Part shown: positions 4,631-6,383 of the stretch, in pieces
How positions within the stretch are numbered: the stretch's first letter is position 1
Layout: each line of letters begins with the position of its first letter
Assembly: GCF_015207245.1 (NCBI RefSeq)
Contig: NZ_JADEXF010000226.1
Span: forward strand, 1 to 6,383
From: Nostoc cf. edaphicum LEGE 07299
Lineage (GTDB): Bacteria > Cyanobacteriota > Cyanobacteriia > Cyanobacteriales > Nostocaceae
Reading direction: 5' to 3'
DNA: 6,383 nucleotides
Notes under the pieces: generated by a model
What the model was told of the DNA's origin: nothing
Database searches by the model: none
What the model saw: only the letters and a program-made list of their open reading frames with translations
Made by a program: the position numbers and the translations under genes

Positions 4631-6383
4631 ATGATTGCCACTACATCTACCATTGATGAACTAATTAGAAATCAAAACCCATTTGCAGGACATATTGTTG
4701 TCAGACCCCAACAGATATGGGGAAAAAGCTATCCCGATGTTCCTATAATTAATTCTCACGCTTCTAATGCAGTATTTGATGCGGTTGAACAAATTCGTAA
4801 AGGGAAACGTGAAACAGTAGGTATCACAATAACAGCTGAAAAGGGGTTAGGTAAAAGTCATCTTATAAGCCGTGTTCGCCATCACTTAGAAACAGAAGGC
4901 GATGCCTTATTTATTTACATGGGTAAGTATGACAGTCTGAATCAGATTAAGTATCAATTCCTGCAAGCTGTAGCTTCTAGCCTTAGAGCCTTTGGTGGTC
5001 AACAAGTAATGCAGTGGCAAGAAATAGCTGCTGCTTTAATTAATGAAGCTAAAAATTGTAACTATACACCACAGCAGTACATTAGTAATATTTACCCAAA
5101 TTGGTTAAGCAAATACTCAACTAAGACAATTGATAGCTTAACAGAAGGTGTGTTGAAAATTAAGCCAAATATTACTAATCCTTATATAATTAGGGCTATT
5201 TTGTGGACACTTTCTACAGGACACGTTCACTATGCAAATTATTGGCTATCAGGTTTAGAAATCACACAAGCACAAGCTGATACACTAGGTTTACCAAATC
5301 ATAAAAATTTAGATAGAGAAGCTGAAGCATTAAGTAATGTACGCCAGATTTTAGATATAACCAGCCATTATAGAGTTCCGGTGATTTGCTTTGATGAATT
5401 AGATATTGCAGAAATTTCCGACACAGGTTTTACAGCAGCACAGGTGATTGCAAACTTAGTTAAGGATTTGTATAACAATCTCAAAAAAGGTGTTTTCCTT
5501 TTAGCTATGTATCCTGAAACTTGGAATGAGCAAATCAGGACATTACCACAAGCTGAAGCAGTCGTTGATAGATTAGCAAGTGAACAAGCTGACAGGCAAC
5601 CAATTGCATTAAAATATTTAAATTCTGATGATATTGTGGTTTTAGTTAGTCAATGGTTGCAAGATTTTTATAAGGAACATAAACAAACACTTCCTCATTC
5701 TCTTTACCCATTTAATGAAACTCAACTCAGAGAACTTGGTAAAAGTAGACCAACTGTTAGGTCAGTTTTAAAATGGTGTGCAGAGAATTTCACACCTCCC
5801 TTACCTTTAGGTAGAGAAATATTGCCTCCTCTGCCATCATCTGTAATACTGCCTCCACCAGCACCAGCCCCACATACAGTTCAACCGTATTTCGATAATG
5901 AATTAGCGAATGTAGAAGCTTCTATTGACTCATTAATGCAAGAAGAACTAACTATTAGTACTGCTCTTTGGATGGGCTTCAATAATTTAATAGGTAAAAC
6001 GATTGAAGGAGTTACAATTGAAGCAATTGAAGATGTAGTAGCTAGAGCAGTAGATGAAGGATTTATCGATTTCAAAATTATCGGTAATAAGGGAAAGGTG
6101 AGGATTGGAGTAAGTATAGTTCAGCAAGATGGCACGTTTATAGGTGCTGCATTGAGGCGACTGATAGATTATAAAAAATTTGACCTCACTCGCGGTTGCT
6201 TGATACGTTCAAAGAATATTAATCCAGGTGCAGCTAAAGCTAGAGAACTTTTGACAAAATTGTTGAAAGAAAAGGGTGGAGAGTGGGTAGGCTTGCAAAG
6301 TAAAGACATTAAACCTCTTTTAGCTATATATTTCGTTTGCCGTGATATAGAGAAATATGAACTTACAGGTGAACAGATAGTGG
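4631..6383 (+). CDS. Large P-loop (AAA+, ORC/Cdc6-like) ATPase, 3' end beyond the window
   Basis: My translation from the ATG at 4631 stays open for 584 codons to the window end. Walker A is AEKGLGKSHL, with Lys75 and Ser76, fitting [AG]xxxxGK[ST]. Walker B is VICFDELD (251-258), with Asp255 and Glu256. After Walker B, a strand FLLAMYPETW (289-298), VVDRLAS with Arg314 and then PIALKYLNSDDIVVLVSQWL resemble the arginine-finger and lid region of ORC/Cdc6-like AAA+ proteins. GKSRPTVRSVLKW (370-382) could hold a sensor-2 arginine. A proline-rich linker (389-416) precedes a separate C-terminal part (about 420 onward) of mixed alpha/beta character that I cannot assign. A role as a DNA-associated motor or switch in a defence-type system is inference. 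It has no Shine-Dalgarno and no HIP1 site, and is more AT-rich than the upstream genes. Confidence 0.85.
   Translation, partial: MIATTSTIDELIRNQNPFAGHIVVRPQQIWGKSYPDVPIINSHASNAVFDAVEQIRKGKRETVGITITAEKGLGKSHLISRVRHHLETEGDALFIYMGKYDSLNQIKYQFLQAVASSLRAFGGQQVMQWQEIAAALINEAKNCNYTPQQYISNIYPNWLSKYSTKTIDSLTEGVLKIKPNITNPYIIRAILWTLSTGHVHYANYWLSGLEITQAQADTLGLPNHKNLDREAEALSNVRQILDITSHYRVPVICFDELDIAEISDTGFTAAQVIANLVKDLYNNLKKGVFLLAMYPETWNEQIRTLPQAEAVVDRLASEQADRQPIALKYLNSDDIVVLVSQWLQDFYKEHKQTLPHSLYPFNETQLRELGKSRPTVRSVLKWCAENFTPPLPLGREILPPLPSSVILPPPAPAPHTVQPYFDNELANVEASIDSLMQEELTISTALWMGFNNLIGKTIEGVTIEAIEDVVARAVDEGFIDFKIIGNKGKVRIGVSIVQQDGTFIGAALRRLIDYKKFDLTRGCLIRSKNINPGAAKARELLTKLLKEKGGEWVGLQSKDIKPLLAIYFVCRDIEKYELTGEQIV

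Noticed and set aside
4631..6383. Naming the ATPase as BREX BrxC/PglY or another specific defence ATPase
   Set aside because: Only generic P-loop and AAA+ features can be seen. No family-specific motif or partner gene in the window supports a named system.

Overview
The window looks like a filamentous, Nostoc-type cyanobacterial chromosome. It carries photosynthesis genes (psaE tail, ndhO), eight perfect copies of the cyanobacterial octamer HIP1 (GCGATCGC), and short heptanucleotide tandem repeats between genes. Genus-level placement is inference.

Layout. Positions 1-2551 are a plus-strand housekeeping cluster: the 3' end of psaE (photosystem I), mutM (oxidised-purine DNA repair), ndhO (photosynthetic NDH-1 complex) and mdh (malate dehydrogenase). 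The junctions hold hairpins, a palindrome or heptad repeats. One palindrome overlaps the mutM stop, and a heptad repeat supplies the mdh stop. A hairpin at 2577-2605 can terminate both mdh and the minus-strand genes that converge on it.

Positions 2665-3587 hold two minus-strand genes of unknown function. The upstream one encodes a predicted lipoprotein of 164 aa. The downstream one encodes a small acidic protein of 110 aa, most of which is four tandem 20-residue repeats encoded by a 60-bp DNA repeat. Both look cyanobacterial; neither can be assigned a biochemical role from sequence.

After a 338-bp AT-rich divergent intergenic region, positions 3926-6383 hold a plus-strand pair: a 221-aa protein with two apparent winged-helix regions, then 39 bp later a large P-loop ATPase that is cut by the window end (584 residues visible). 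The ATPase has Walker A and B motifs, an ORC/Cdc6-like AAA+ layout, a proline-rich linker and an unassigned C-terminal domain. The pair has the look of the front end of an accessory operon such as a phage-defence or other conflict system, but no effector is visible here. That reading is inference and depends on genes past position 6383. The ATPase gene contains no HIP1 site, unlike the rest of the window, which fits later acquisition but does not prove it.
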